A program made the translations under genes and the position numbers. A DNA stretch of 64,000 nt, from positions 13,375,001-13,439,000 of the forward strand of contig CM060899.1 in assembly GCA_030762935.1 (NCBI GenBank), in the 5' to 3' direction. The DNA is from Hymenopus coronatus (Eukaryota; Arthropoda; Insecta; Mantodea; Hymenopodidae). Below the pieces are notes generated by a model that saw nothing but the letters and a program-made list of their open reading frames with translations, was not told where the DNA came from and did no database searches. Positions 23,882 through 34,807 of this stretch are shown piece after piece (the first letter of the stretch is position 1; each line of letters starts with the position of its first letter).

Positions 23882-25183
23882 GAAAAAAAAAGGTATTATT
23901 TTTTATAGCAGTAAAGACATATATTAAAACTTTATTAATGAATGATACTTTAAACACTGAGCTATATAGTAAGTTGAGCATTTCTCTTATAATTTCTGCT
24001 GTTTTGCTTTAAAGCCTTAAGCATTAACTATAAGAAATGTTTTGTATGAATATTTAGCATGGTACAGTCATGCACAAAACTCAGAGGAGCATGAAATAGA
24101 GAGACATTTGACTCAAATTTATTATCAACATTGATGCTACTTTAGGATTAACAAATTCGTTGCATTTTTTTAAAGGGTTTTTAATGTAGCCCCATACAAT
24201 TTACATAAATTACAGACGAGTAAGCTTCACTCTGGTTATAATATATAAAAAAGAAGTTAGTAACAGTGAAGTAACATAAATTAACAATTGCTATATCAAT
24301 ATTCACTTAGGTTTTTGAAGACAGTTAAAATTTGAATATTTTTCATGATTGAATATTCACATCTTTAGTTCTTTGCTTCTGGCCTAGTTCATGTTGATTA
24401 ACATGGTTGTGGTTAAAGGTACGAAGTAGTGATTTATTAGTAACATATATTCTTTCTGCAAGAAACAAATGAGCTGCATTATACAATCATTTGGCAAACA
24501 TTTCTCTAATTTATATGAAGAAAACAGATTGTTTCACTTGGAGCAATATACATTTCTGCTTCATCCATGTTTACTGCATGTAAAGAATGTAATTTATTGT
24601 AATCTGATGAAATGGTTGAATTACAGTAATTTTTGTTCTCATAGGGCTGTATTTTCCTTACGTTTACTGCTATGTAGTTTATTGTAACTCAATCTAATTA
24701 CAGAAATTAAAGTGACTTATTTTGTCACATCAGTACATTTCCTGTTTCCTGCTATTTAAACTGTCATTTATTGCGAACTGTTTCAATTACAGAAACTAGA
24801 GTGTTTCATGTTGTCACATATTTGTACTTTCTGTTCTTGCAGATACAAAACAAGAAGTCACAATGCATTAGCAGAGATGGAAAGGTATTCCTTTTTAGCA
24901 AATGTTATTCTTTTTACATAAGAAGCAGCTTCGCTGAAACATTATATTGTGACAAATGTCTTTATTGACTCAAAAATTTGGTTACAAATAATATGTTTAA
25001 TTCACTGCTGCAAACAATTTACTTGATGATTCTACACAAAGTCAAAATTTAATTCACTACTCTTGTTACCTTTTTGTAGCTAAAAATGATGCTGCAGAGA
25101 ACACTGGAAAGTTTTGGAAGCTGAAGCTACTGGAGATGTGGCACTACCAGACATGTCATAATCCGAAGGCTGCAGTTACTCGG
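23882..25183. other. Downstream flank and 3' UTR of the zinc-finger gene
   Basis: AT-rich. Contains three diverged ~87-bp repeat units (24591-24835). Two exon-like segments with AG/GT borders lie near 24841-24885 and 25080-25130, but no reading frame supports them. No obvious strong polyadenylation site is distinguishable. Confidence 0.4.
24591..24835. repeat. Three diverged tandem units (~87 bp)
   Basis: Each unit starts tttattg and continues with an aattacagaaa-type segment. In the last two it ends gtcacat...gtac. Units begin at about 24591, 24678 and 24766. Confidence 0.6.
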
Positions 25184-25460
25184 TCGCCCTCTGTGGTGTA
25201 ATGGTTAACATGTTAACTTCATATACCCATGGTCGCGGGTTCAAACCCGGTGGAGGACGATGGATTTTTTCGGGTGTAAAAATCCTTAGCATGGCTTCCT
25301 TCGCAAGGGAAGTAAAGCCATTGGTCCCGTGTCATAGATTTACGGCTCATAAAAGTACCTCAAGCCTGATAAGAGAAGCCCCTGAGCAAAATTAAGCGGT
25401 CTTTCACGCCCAATTTAGAATGGGACACTGAGAACCACAGTAGTTAAAGAGCATCCATAA
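25184..25460 (+). mobile_element. tRNA-derived SINE (type 2)
   Basis: A second, unrelated SINE family. The head has an A box (tggtgtaatggttaacatg) and a B box (gggttcaaaccc), and the body has atccttagcatggcttccttcg. The 3' end reads ccacagtagttaaagagcatccat. A second copy, reversed and interrupted, lies at 29333-29835. Confidence 0.85.
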
Positions 25461-25557
25461 ATAACACAGCATTTACATTTTTTCAGTTACTGACATACTG
25501 CACTTCTTGTGCTGTTATGCATTCCAAGGTGAACATGAGAGTGGCCACACATGGACA

Positions 25558-25690
25558 GCACTGTAACACTGCTCCTCCCTTAGTGCTGAACATACAGACC
25601 AGCACAGTCATAGAGGGCTAGACAATTCACACATAGCACTGTAACACTGCTCCCTCCTTAGTGCTGAATATCCACACCAGTACCATCTGG
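25558..25690. repeat. Direct repeat, two units ~78 bp apart
   Basis: The segment gcactgtaacactgctcc...cttagtgctgaa occurs at about 25558 and again at about 25636. It lies just beyond the gypsy integrase remnant, so it may belong to that element's 3' end or LTR. Confidence 0.65.
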
Positions 25691-25861
25691 ACTAGACCAT
25701 TCAAATGTACCATCAGTTTCTACCCTCTGGGTGTCTCTGAATGCAGTGGGCCCCATCATTTATACTCTTCATCACAAGGTATGGTCCTTGCCTTGGTTGT
25801 TGAAGCAGTGTCTCTTAGTCCACATCTGATCACCTTGCTGGAAACCTCAGCTGAAAACCTA

Positions 25862-26168
25862 TCAGTTGTAATGGGCCTTCAGCTCGACCTGGATGTTTAG
25901 TTGGCCCACCTTATGCATGTCATAAAGTTGGTCTATGAGATGCTCCACATGCTGTTCTGCATCAGGAGGACTCCTGAACATCAGGTCATATGTTAGATGA
26001 AGCTCTCTGCCAAAGCCCAAACTCGCCTATGTTAATCCAGTGCTGTCATGGGTTGAACAACAGTATGCCAATGAAGAAAACTGGCACCCAACCTCAGTTG
26101 TGATTGGCCACACCCTTCCTCAAATGTTCTAAAGTCTTGATGTACCATTTAACCATACCATCTGACTG
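25862..26168 (-). pseudogene. Gypsy-type integrase remnant
   Basis: Minus-strand fragment of an LTR-retrotransposon integrase C-terminal part. QSDGMV at the start (26168 downward) is the conserved stretch containing the region before the catalytic Glu, here changed. A second frame has FGRELHLTYDLMF and the AEQHVEHLIDQL helix. It has stops and at least one frameshift and is not functional. A separate gypsy fragment on the other strand is at 29837-30205; whether they derive from one family is unknown. Confidence 0.8.
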
Positions 26169-26439
26169 TGTGAGGAGGTTTTGTGAGGTAGGTACAAAGG
26201 GCATCTATTGCAGGTGTTGTGAACTATTTGATATCAGATCATATTGCACCTTGGCAATCTATGTGCCAAAATGGCAGTAAAAGTATTAAATATCACCTTT
26301 TGTGCTTATACTGAAATTCTTATATCACCTGCCTGCATTTTTTGTGCAAAGAATAAATCCAGTTAACATTTCATTTAAAATAAAAATGACATCAAATGTA
26401 ACAAAATCACAGCATTATGAGTTCCGTTTTATTTAAATT

Positions 26440-27480
26440 CAAGGGCATGGAAAACAGCAAAGCATTCCAGACTCATTCTCCAATTGTTTATTGAAAAAAT
26501 TTACACAACTGAAATGTTGTCCTCTTGAATGTAGTCCACTCTCCATTCCCTGCACTACTCCATGCAAATTTTCCACTGTTAGAGGCAATGTTGTGAGTCT
26601 TTTTCTGTTTTGTTATTGAGGAGTCTCATCATTTTTTCCTTCAGAGCATCCACAAATTTGAACCTGGTCCGTTTGAGCACATACTTAACTCACTTTTGGT
26701 TAGAGAAAACTCTCATATGGTGCTACGTCAAATGAATACAGTGGATGTTTCATTACTGTATTGTTGTTTTTTCCCAAAAATCTTTTAGCAGACATTGCAT
26801 TACAGGTCAGTACATTATTGTGATTCTTCCACAGATCTGGTCTCCTTTGTTGTATACATTCACGGAGGGTGTTCAGCATAGTTGTATAATAAACTTGATT
26901 AACAGTCTGACCTTCAGACACCCAATTCAGATAGTCCCTTGGATATAAAAAAAAAAATCATAGCTTTGAGTTGTGATTTCCTCATGTACATTTTCTTCTT
27001 ACTAGAGGATTGAGGACTCTTTCAATCCACAGATTGTCACGTATTCTCTGGATCACACAGGAATATCCATGTTTCATCACGCTTAATTACTTTGCGGAGA
27101 TAATCAGGGTCATGTTTTCAAGAATACCAGCACAGCAGTCCACATAATGTTATTTTTACTCATCTGTGAGGATCCTTGTTATCACTTTAGCGCAGATCTT
27201 ATCTGTCTTAACAGTTTCCTTATTGATGCAGGCAAATTCTGAAATTTCTTGAATGCCCATGCAGCAGTCTTCTTGAACAATTCTACTGACCTTCTCCATA
27301 TTCTCTTCAGTTTTGGAAGTGGAAGGATCATCTTCAATGACTTCTCTACCATCCTTGAACCTCTTAACCATTCGAAAACTTGCATATGAGATATTGAACA
27401 CCATAAACTTGTTTCTAAATCCTAAGTATCTGTGGCAGATTTTCCAAGTTTTGCGAGGAATTTGATGTTAACACATTCTA
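26440..27480 (-). pseudogene. mariner transposase remnant (mellifera-like)
   Basis: A cut-and-paste transposase relic. The N-terminal part (27404-27156) has RMVKRFKDGREVIEDDPSTS and the helix-turn-helix region through INKETVKT. The C-terminal part (26921-26700) has LRECIQQRRPDLWKNHNN, AKRFLGKNNNTVMKHPLYS and FDVAPYESF, the position of the third catalytic Asp block. The WVPHEL-type region and the first two catalytic Asp residues are not recognisable, and frames are broken. I found no clear terminal inverted repeats. Confidence 0.85.
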
Positions 27481-28960
27481 CTTTAGAGTATAGTAAAATT
27501 CCGACAGAGGTCAGACACATACCCATTTCTAAGAAGACTCACAGGCACACTAACCACCATGGTGGTGTGAAATTTTGCGTGTGTCAGAGAGAGTCCCAAG
27601 ACTAATTCCCTGCTCCTCTATCATCAACGTAGTTGGAAATATTACACACACCAATCAGTCCAGTTTCTTTATCACCTCACTTTGTACTATAGGACTCCTT
27701 TGTCTATAGTCCTGAGTAAGAAAAAATACCAAAAGCAATTTAATTTTTTAAAGATACAATTTTCATAAACATTTTTACAATCACTGAATATTGATATTGT
27801 CCTGTTTTCACGTTTTGGCGTAATTACTTCTATACATAACTGTTCATTATTCCTGTTGAATGCTCATTCTAAGTATTGTAAAATGATTGCTGATTAACAA
27901 CAGCACAACATTTACCTATAACATTTTAAAATAGTGTTAATTGTTTTAAATTGACTTTTTATGATAATGAAGCTTAGTTTCAAATACAGAATAGCAAACA
28001 AGGTTCTTTATTCACCCACTTCTGTTCATCACCAAGCACTTTCCATATCAGTTTCAACTGTTAGATACAAATTTTCTGCTGACACCAGCTACATTGTTTC
28101 CTTGCCCTTGATTCTTGTATCTAAATAGTGCCTGCCTACTGAACTGCTAAGATTGTATTCCAAGTATGATGCCTTCATTTCCTAGAGAGATTTTAATTTG
28201 TTTCCATATGGAAATTGAAGAACTGCTTGTTTTAATACCCCTTGTTATTTGAAGTTCCAGAAATTCAGAAAAAATTCTGCCAATAAATAAACATCTGGTG
28301 CCTTTGTGATAACCAAGGCTGGCTGAAAAATATACATAAGGCATTGTTGGTATTGATGTACAAAATGCTGTAGATTATTTAAGGCCAGTGTCTTATGTTA
28401 GGAGCTATATGAATAATTAGCACAAATTCCTCCCCAATTATTATGTGGTAAGGGTTTCAGATTTCTTTGCCTCAACTGTTCCTGGATATATGGCACTGTC
28501 ATGGTGCACAGATGAAAGGGTAAGTTGTGATTTATTCTTCTTTAGACAATATGACATTTTCACATGACTGTGAAAACCAAATAAGAGTAATTTTATATTC
28601 TAATTGGAATTAATTTCAATTCCTGTGTGATTTCTCCTGTAGTTTGCCTGATTTTTCTTATATAAGTAACCATCTTCATATCTAGTAGCTCTAATGTCAA
28701 TGGAGTCAAACTAAACTATTTATCATTGGTTGCATTTTGGTTTGTTCCCCTTGTAGGTTATATTGTTCTCATCAGATCATTAGCTGCATTAGAAATTCTG
28801 GTGTGTTCCTGTAGAAGCCTGAAGATTTACTGTACATCCAGTATTACTGCAGACTTGCACAAGGACTACAACATGTAACAAAAATGTAGAGCACAAATCG
28901 CAAAGACACATAGACAAAAAAATTGTATTATATGAAACTTATAATCTGGAAACTTTGTTA
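27481..28960. other. Non-coding, nothing recognised
   Basis: AT-rich interval between two transposase relics. No gene, RNA or named repeat is supported. Confidence 0.4.
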
Positions 28961-28984
28961 CCGTGTTCCAACTCATTAATCATG

Positions 28985-29290
28985 GGAAACATACTAGAAT
29001 AGACTGTACTAGCATACCACATGCAACTCTTTCTCACAGGAGATGTTCAATATACCCTCCATTACCATTGACCTGTCATTGTAGTAATCCTGGATGTGCT
29101 GTTGAATCCCAAGAGTACAATCTTTTAGAATATATGTACAGAGGTTCTGAACATCTGAAACTGGACTTTGATAGCAAGAGCTTTCAAATGTCCCCACAAA
29201 TAAAAACCAGTGGATTTAGGTCTGGGAAGTGTGGAGGCCAGGCAACTTTGAAGAATATTTCAAAAACTTGACCAAGATACTGCAAAGGCT
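28985..29290 (-). pseudogene. DDE-type transposase C-terminal remnant
   Basis: On the minus strand near 29215-29260 a WPPHFPDLNPLVFICG block resembles the catalytic PPxSPDLxPLDFFLWG motif of Tc1/mariner-like DDE transposases. It is followed by DVQNLCTYILKDCTLGIQQ, matching the usual downstream helix. Only the 3' part survives, with frame breaks. It is distinct from the mariner at 26440-27480. Confidence 0.65.
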
Positions 29291-29332
29291 CTGGCAATTA
29301 ACCTGAAAAAAAAATGGAAATGGCATGTTATA

Positions 29333-29835
29333 TATGGATGCTCTTTAACTACTGTGGTTCTCAGCGTCCCTTTATTAATTTGCGTGAAAGATCGCTTAAA
29401 TTTGCTCATATGCCTCTCTGTCAGGCTTTTAGTTACCGTAAATCCTTGACACAGGACCAATGGTTTTACTTCCCTTCTGAAGGAAGACATGCTAAGGATC
29501 TTTACACCTGAAAAAATCCATCGTCCTCCGCTGGGTTTGAATCCACAACATTTTTTTTTTTTTTTTTTTTTTTGGTAGTGTTTAACGCCCGCTTTAACTA
29601 CTAATGGCACCGCAGGCGGTGACACTGATGATACATGAATGATGATGGAGCACCGGTGGAATGCGATGGCGGGGGAAACCGGAGTACCCGGAGAAAACCC
29701 GCCCCAGCGCCGTTTTGTCCACCACAAATCTCACATGCGGTCGCTTGGGATCGAACCCCGGCCGTCTAGGTGAGGAATCCACAACATTTGGTATATGAAA
29801 TTAGCATGGTAACCATTACACCACAGAGGGTGACG
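29333..29835 (-). mobile_element. tRNA-derived SINE (type 2), split by a type 1 SINE
   Basis: Minus-strand copy of the SINE at 25184-25460. The 3' end is at 29333 (atggatgctctttaactactg), the B-box complement near 29525-29540, and the A-box complement near 29800-29825. The type 1 SINE at 29552-29774 splits it, with the duplicated site gaatccacaacat on both sides. On the right it adjoins a gypsy pol fragment. Confidence 0.88.
29552..29774 (-). mobile_element. tRNA-derived SINE (type 1) nested in a type 2 SINE
   Basis: Begins with ~23 T and carries the full type 1 body and head (gcggtcgcttgggatcgaacc). An exact 13-bp target duplication gaatccacaacat flanks it (29539-29551 and 29775-29787). Its close match to the copy at 12594-12846 suggests recent activity. 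Confidence 0.93.
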
Positions 29836-29836
29836 T

Positions 29837-30205
29837 TCAACACAAAGAAGTGCCAACTTTTGCAAGGTGGTAAACTATTTGGGCCACATAGTCTCACTAG
29901 CATGAATCTGGAGATGACTTCAGCAGTGAGATGCTTGCCTGAAAGACAAACGAGAGCTTAGAGGATTTCTGAGCATATGCAGACACTGTCGCTTGTTCTT
30001 TAGAGGTTTCTCCAACATCCCGAAACCCTTCGCTCATCTGACGGAAGCATATTCTTATTCATAGTCAGAAGTGGCAGCGAGTGCATTTCAGGCATTTAAG
30101 TCAGCACTCTGCAAATATTTTAGGATTTTCTCAACCTGGTAATGACTTTATTGTACTCACCGGAGCCATCAACACTTTTAATGAAGGCATTCTATCTCAC
30201 GTCCA
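29837..30205 (+). pseudogene. Gypsy-type pol remnant (RT end to RNase H start)
   Basis: Plus-strand fragment. FNTKKCQLLQ is the end of the RT domain, RELRGFLSICRHC the connection, FRGFSNIPKPFAHLTEA the tether, and ILGFSQPGNDFIVLTGAIN the RNase H start (normally with an Asp-rich VDTDAS, here altered). It stops exactly where a LINE B 3' tail begins (30206). Probable damage includes an in-frame stop near 30060. Non-functional. Confidence 0.85.
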
Positions 30206-30484
30206 GATGATGATGAGTGGCATTTAAGGGCGCTCAACTTCGAGGTCATCAGAGTCCTCCAAAACCAAACTTTCCGGAAACAAAAACATAAAATCAGTTA
30301 GCAAAATAATGACTAAAAATGTTAAAATCCAGAATAAAAAAAAACTAGCCTGGGGGAAATAAAGGTGGATGAGTACACAAAACCAGTAATACAAAGCAGC
30401 TAAAAACGAATAAAAAGTTAAAACTAATGCCTTACTAAAACAGACAATAAAAATTATAAGAATTTCAAAGAACAGTTCCCGGCT
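30206..30484 (-). mobile_element. LINE B-type 3' tail, 5'-truncated (unit 1)
   Basis: Starts with gatgatgatga (3' tail read on the minus strand), then gggcgctcaacttcgaggtcatcag, the conserved 3'-end motif. About 230 bp of A-rich 3' UTR follow. No coding sequence. It is the outermost of three successive tails. Confidence 0.7.
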
Positions 30485-30745
30485 CATGATGATGGTGATA
30501 AGTGTGGTGTAAGGGCGCTAAACTGCAGGGTCATCAGTTGAAACAGTGGCAAACACAAAAGATAAAATAGATAAAAGTCCATGGAACGGATAGTTAAATT
30601 TGAAAATGAAATCCATCAGAATTAAAACTGCCTATCAGGGAAATCATAGGGAGGACCTAAAACTTGTTTAAAAGTCGAAACTAAAAGGTAGACATTAAAA
30701 TGAAATTGTCAGTCCTTAAAAGTACAGCTACCATAGTAGGATAGT
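30485..30745 (-). mobile_element. LINE B-type 3' tail, 5'-truncated (unit 2)
   Basis: Same organisation as unit 1: atgatgatggtgat tail, agggcgctaaactgcagggtcatcag motif, then A-rich 3' UTR. It abuts unit 1 on the left and the B1 element's own 3' end on the right. Confidence 0.7.
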
Positions 30746-31026
30746 GTGTCGAGTGAGTGAGTAGTGTTTAAGGGCCTGTCGACAACTAGGTCATTTGGGC
30801 CCGAAGTTAAGAAAAAGAAAAACACATTAAAAACAAATCTAGAGAAGAAAAGTTAAAATGTGCTAAAAACCCTTACAAAGGCACACACGAGAAAAGGCCC
30901 GGGTGATAAAACCAAGGCTAAAAGGTTAAAAACCTAAAAACACACACATAAAAAGTGGTCCCATATGGTAAAAGTCAGAGTCTAAAAAGTTAAAAAGGCT
31001 AAAATTGCACACACGCATGAAACAGG

Positions 31027-34000
31027 TCAGATGTCTTTGCTGAGGCCAATAGAGGCAACAAAGCGTAGCACCATATCGACGGAATTGGCGTCGTCGCATA
31101 AAATGGCAGGTAAGGAGGTACCCAGGCCGATGATGGATTGCCGTTCACGATGAAATTTCGGACAATCAAGCAACACATGTGCCACAGACAGACGAACATC
31201 GCAGGTCTGACATATAGGAGCTGGCTCAGCGCATAGAAGGTAGCCATGTGTTAGCCGCGTGTGACGGATACGCAGACGCGTAAGGATAACCTCGCGGCGC
31301 CGGTTTGGCTGGCAAGATGTGAGCCATGGCTGTACCGTGTCTTTGAGTGTGCGAAGCTGTGTACCTGCTAAGTTTTGCCAAGATTGCTGCCAAGCTAAAA
31401 GAAGAGACCTGCGAAAGTAACGTGAAACATCCCCTGAGGGCACAGCCGCTTCCGAATAATCCTGCAAGGAGCAGGCAGCCTTGGCAGACCTATCCGCTAC
31501 CTCATTACCTGCAATACCGACATGACCTGGAACCCACGTGAAGATGAACTGGTAGCTGCAAGCAATCAATTCAGAAAGGCGAGATTGAATACGCATAACG
31601 AGTGATGAGGAGCCAGTATTATGCTTTTTTTTTGGTAGTGTTTAACGCCCGCTTTAACTACTAATGGCACCGCAGGCGGTCAGTAGCAGTATACTGCTGC
31701 AGAGCCTGTAGGGCACTCAAGGAATCGCTGCAAACAAGAAAACTACCAGGTGCTAAAAGCGAGATAAAATCTAGAAAGTAAAAGATAGCGTACAGTTCGG
31801 CGGTGAATACCGAACTGGCGTCCGCAAGGCGATAATTATGTGTTACTCCATTGAAATAAAAGGCACAACCTGTAGCTCCTGCCAGCTGGGAGCTGTCAGT
31901 GAATACCGGTGCATGTGCCCGGTAATTGCCTAAAAGTTCGTAAAACAGTCGCTGAAATACCTCCGGAGCGGTCAAACGTTTCACAAGCTTGGAGAGGGTC
32001 AGGTCGAAACTGGGACGCCTCAGTTGCCAAGCAGGTTCCGGATAAACAAAAACACGCTCCACAGGAGGCAATCTAAGACCCCTATCGGAGAGCAGTTCAC
32101 GAAACCGAATACCACAGGGGCGTGAAGCAGTGGTGTTCCTCAGATAGCGGTGTGAATAATCCGGGCGTAACACAGGGTTAAAACAAGGATGGCGGGAGTT
32201 CGCAGACAACTTAGCAGCATACGAACAAAGTAAAAATGAGCGACACACTGCCAGTGGGGGCTCACCAACATCGGCATACAAGCATTCCACACGACTAAGG
32301 CGGAAGGCTCCTGTAGCAAGACGTAAACCGATATGATGAACGGTGTCTAAAAGGCGAAGTTTAGAGGCGGTCGCTACGCCGTAAATAAAACAACCGTAGT
32401 CTAGTTTTGAGCGAACGAGTGAACGGTACAAACGCAGCATCACTGAACGATCGCCGCCCCACGACGCACCAGAAAGCAGTTTGAGGATCCGCAGCGATCG
32501 GTCACAGGAGGCACGAAGGTATCGGATGTGGGGTACCCAAGAAAGTTCACGGTCTAGGTGGAGACCTAAGAACTTCAAGGACGGAACGAAAGGCAGTGGC
32601 ACACCGTTCAATTGGAGGTCAGGAGGAGGGTGTACTCCGCGAAACCGGTGGAAGTGTATGCACTGAGTTTTCGTAGGTGAAAAACGAAAACCATTGCGAA
32701 GCGCCCAACCAGCGATGAAGTTTATGGAGACCTGGAGTTGTCGTTCGAGATGTACAGTGCTGTAGGAGCGATAGTACAGCGCAAAGTCATCCACATACAG
32801 TGACGATGATATCCCACTACGAATCACGCTAGTAATGCCGTTGATGGCCACGGCAAAAAGCGTAACACTAATAACGGAACCTTGGGGTACACCGTTCTCC
32901 TGAATCTGCTCCCAAGAGAGGGTATTGCCAATACGGTCACGAAAGCGGCGCAGCTGGAGAAAGTTGCACAGAAATAGGGCCAGATGGCCGCGTAACCCTG
33001 AACTGTGCAAATTACGCAGAATACCATATCGCCAAGTAGTGTCGTAAGCCCTCTCGAGGTCAAAAAAGACACTCACGACTTGCTGCTTCAGAAGGAAAAC
33101 ATTCCGTACATAAGCTTCCATACGCGCCAGGTTATCAACGCTTGAACAACCGCGACGAAATCCGCACTGCTCGGAACAGAGCACTTCGTTCGCCTCCAAC
33201 CACCAAGTAAACCGAATACTGATCATGCGTTCCAACGTCTTGCAAACGACGCTCGTGAGGCAAATCGGCCGGTAAGAGGATGGGAGGGTCCGGTCTTTGC
33301 CAGGACGAGGGATAGGAATGACAATACCCTCTCGCCACACAGGCGGGAAAACCTGTTCGCGCCAAATGCGGTTATAGAGGTCCAGAAGAAATGTAACGGC
33401 TGCAGGTGGGAGGTGAAGCAACATTTTTCGGTGAATATCATCGGGACCAGGAGAAGAGTCCCTCGCAGCGTGTAAAGCATGAGTTAGTTCCGCAAGGGTG
33501 AAGGTTGCATTGTACGGCTCACTACAATCACTAGTAAAATCAAGGCGAAATCTCTCAGCAGCTTCCTTAATGGGAAGAAATACAATGTCCTAATTGCCCG
33601 TTGCACTTGTCGCAGCGAAGGAGGTGGCTAGAGCGTCGGCAACATCCCGTTCGCTGGTAAAGGTGGAGCCGTGAACGGTAAGGCCAGGGATGTATGTCCT
33701 GAGACATTTGCCGGTCATGCGGCGCACCGAGGTCCACACTCTCTGTGAGGAGCTCCTGCGAGAAAACGAGGAGACATATGCTTTCCACGAATTCCGCTTG
33801 GCATTACGAACGATATAGCGCGCCTTAGCCTGGGCGCGTTTGAAAGCAACAAAGTTCTCCGCCGTCGGGTGTAGGTGGAAAAGACGAAGAGTTTTTTTAC
33901 GTGCCTTTAATGCCAAGTTGCAGTCTTCGGTCCACCACGGCACTGGAATACGCCGAGGGGTAGAAGAGCTCCGAGGAATACTGGATTCTGCGGCAAGCAA

Positions 34001-34795
34001 AACCGAGCAAGTAAAATACTCCACCATGTCTTCTATGGAGGTACAGCCATCGGAATTGAGATTGAGCAGAGAGGAAAACTTTTCCCAATCAGCTTAGGAG
34101 ATAATACAGCGGGGATGTTGAGTGGGTAAGGGATATTGTCCCGAAAAACGAATGTCAATGGGGAAATGATCACTGCCGAGAAGATCGGAAAATACCGACC
34201 AATCCAGGAAGGGTAGTAAAGCAGGGCTGCAGAAAGTTACATCTAGGGCGGATAGGGTGCCATATGCAGAAGGTAAGAATGTGGGTGCACCGGAGTTTAA
34301 GAGTAATAAACCAGACCTGTCGCAAACGTCTGCTATTATTGTACCTCGAGCATCGTCAGCAGAAGAACCCCAAAGAACATTGCAAGCATTGACATCGCCC
34401 AAAAAGATCAGCGGCGGGGGAATTTGTGCTAACAATGCCCGAAGCTCAGTGTCTGAGATCACATCGTGCGGCGGCAAATAGACATTGCAAACAGAAAAGG
34501 AGATGGAAGGCAATGTTACGATTACGCGCACAGCTACCGCTTGTAGCGGGGTGTTGAGTGTAATACTGGCGGCAAGGATGGTAGGAGCCACGAGAGTAAC
34601 AACACCGTTGCAAGCACGCTGGCCACCAACAAAGTCGTGTCTGAAGGATTGCAAATGACGAACTGGAAGGGTATGGTGGGGATGTAAGTGGGTTTCCTGG
34701 AGACAGAGGATTGAGGGTGAACGCTTGTTGATTATATGTTGAAGGTCTGGTAGGCGGGCCCTGATGCCATTGACATCCCACTGGATTATATCCAT
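31027..34795 (-). pseudogene. B1 ORF2: endonuclease, reverse transcriptase, RNase H (two stops, one insertion)
   Basis: Starts MDIIQWDVNGIRARLPDLQ at 34795, 12 nt after the ORF1 end. The endonuclease shows CLQETHLHP, GDVNACNVLWGS and SDHFPID. Reverse transcriptase shows IPRPGKDRTLPSSYRPI, FFDLERAYD (about 33050), ENGVPQGSVIS and YVDDFALYY (about 32790). RNase H shows FTDSSQLAG, AELYAIF, CSDSLSALQAL and VPGHVGIAGNEVADRS. The C-terminal zinc-like motif is CQTCDVRLSVAHVLLDC. Endonuclease, linker and RT lie in one frame, interrupted only by TAA at 34094-34096 and TAG at 33590-33592. The SINE-tail insertion plus its 5-nt duplication (67 nt) accounts exactly for the last frame shift; without it the region is 3702 nt, or 1234 codons. 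Very recently inactivated. Confidence 0.93.
31619..31680 (-). mobile_element. SINE 3'-tail insertion in B1 RNase H (62 bp)
   Basis: Poly-T then the ~45-bp type 1 SINE 3' end (ggtagtgtttaacgcccgc ... gcaccgcaggcggt). It is flanked by cagta at 31614-31618 and 31681-31685. The truncation point matches the insertions at 5241-5292 and 5360-5430. Removing insert and one cagta brings the two halves of B1 ORF2 into one frame. Confidence 0.88.
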
Positions 34796-34807
34796 GGTGA
34801 GATAGAA

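Noticed and set aside
24841..25130. Two exon-like AG...GT segments downstream of the zinc-finger gene
   Set aside because: No shared reading frame, no domain and no phase link to exon 3, which already ends in a stop.
27481..28960. Search for mariner terminal inverted repeats around 26440-27600
   Set aside because: No convincing pair found by eye; boundaries of the mariner remain approximate.
29552..29575. Short direct repeats and poly-T tracts as a CRISPR or satellite signal
   Set aside because: They are SINE tails; no regular spacer-repeat pattern anywhere in the window.
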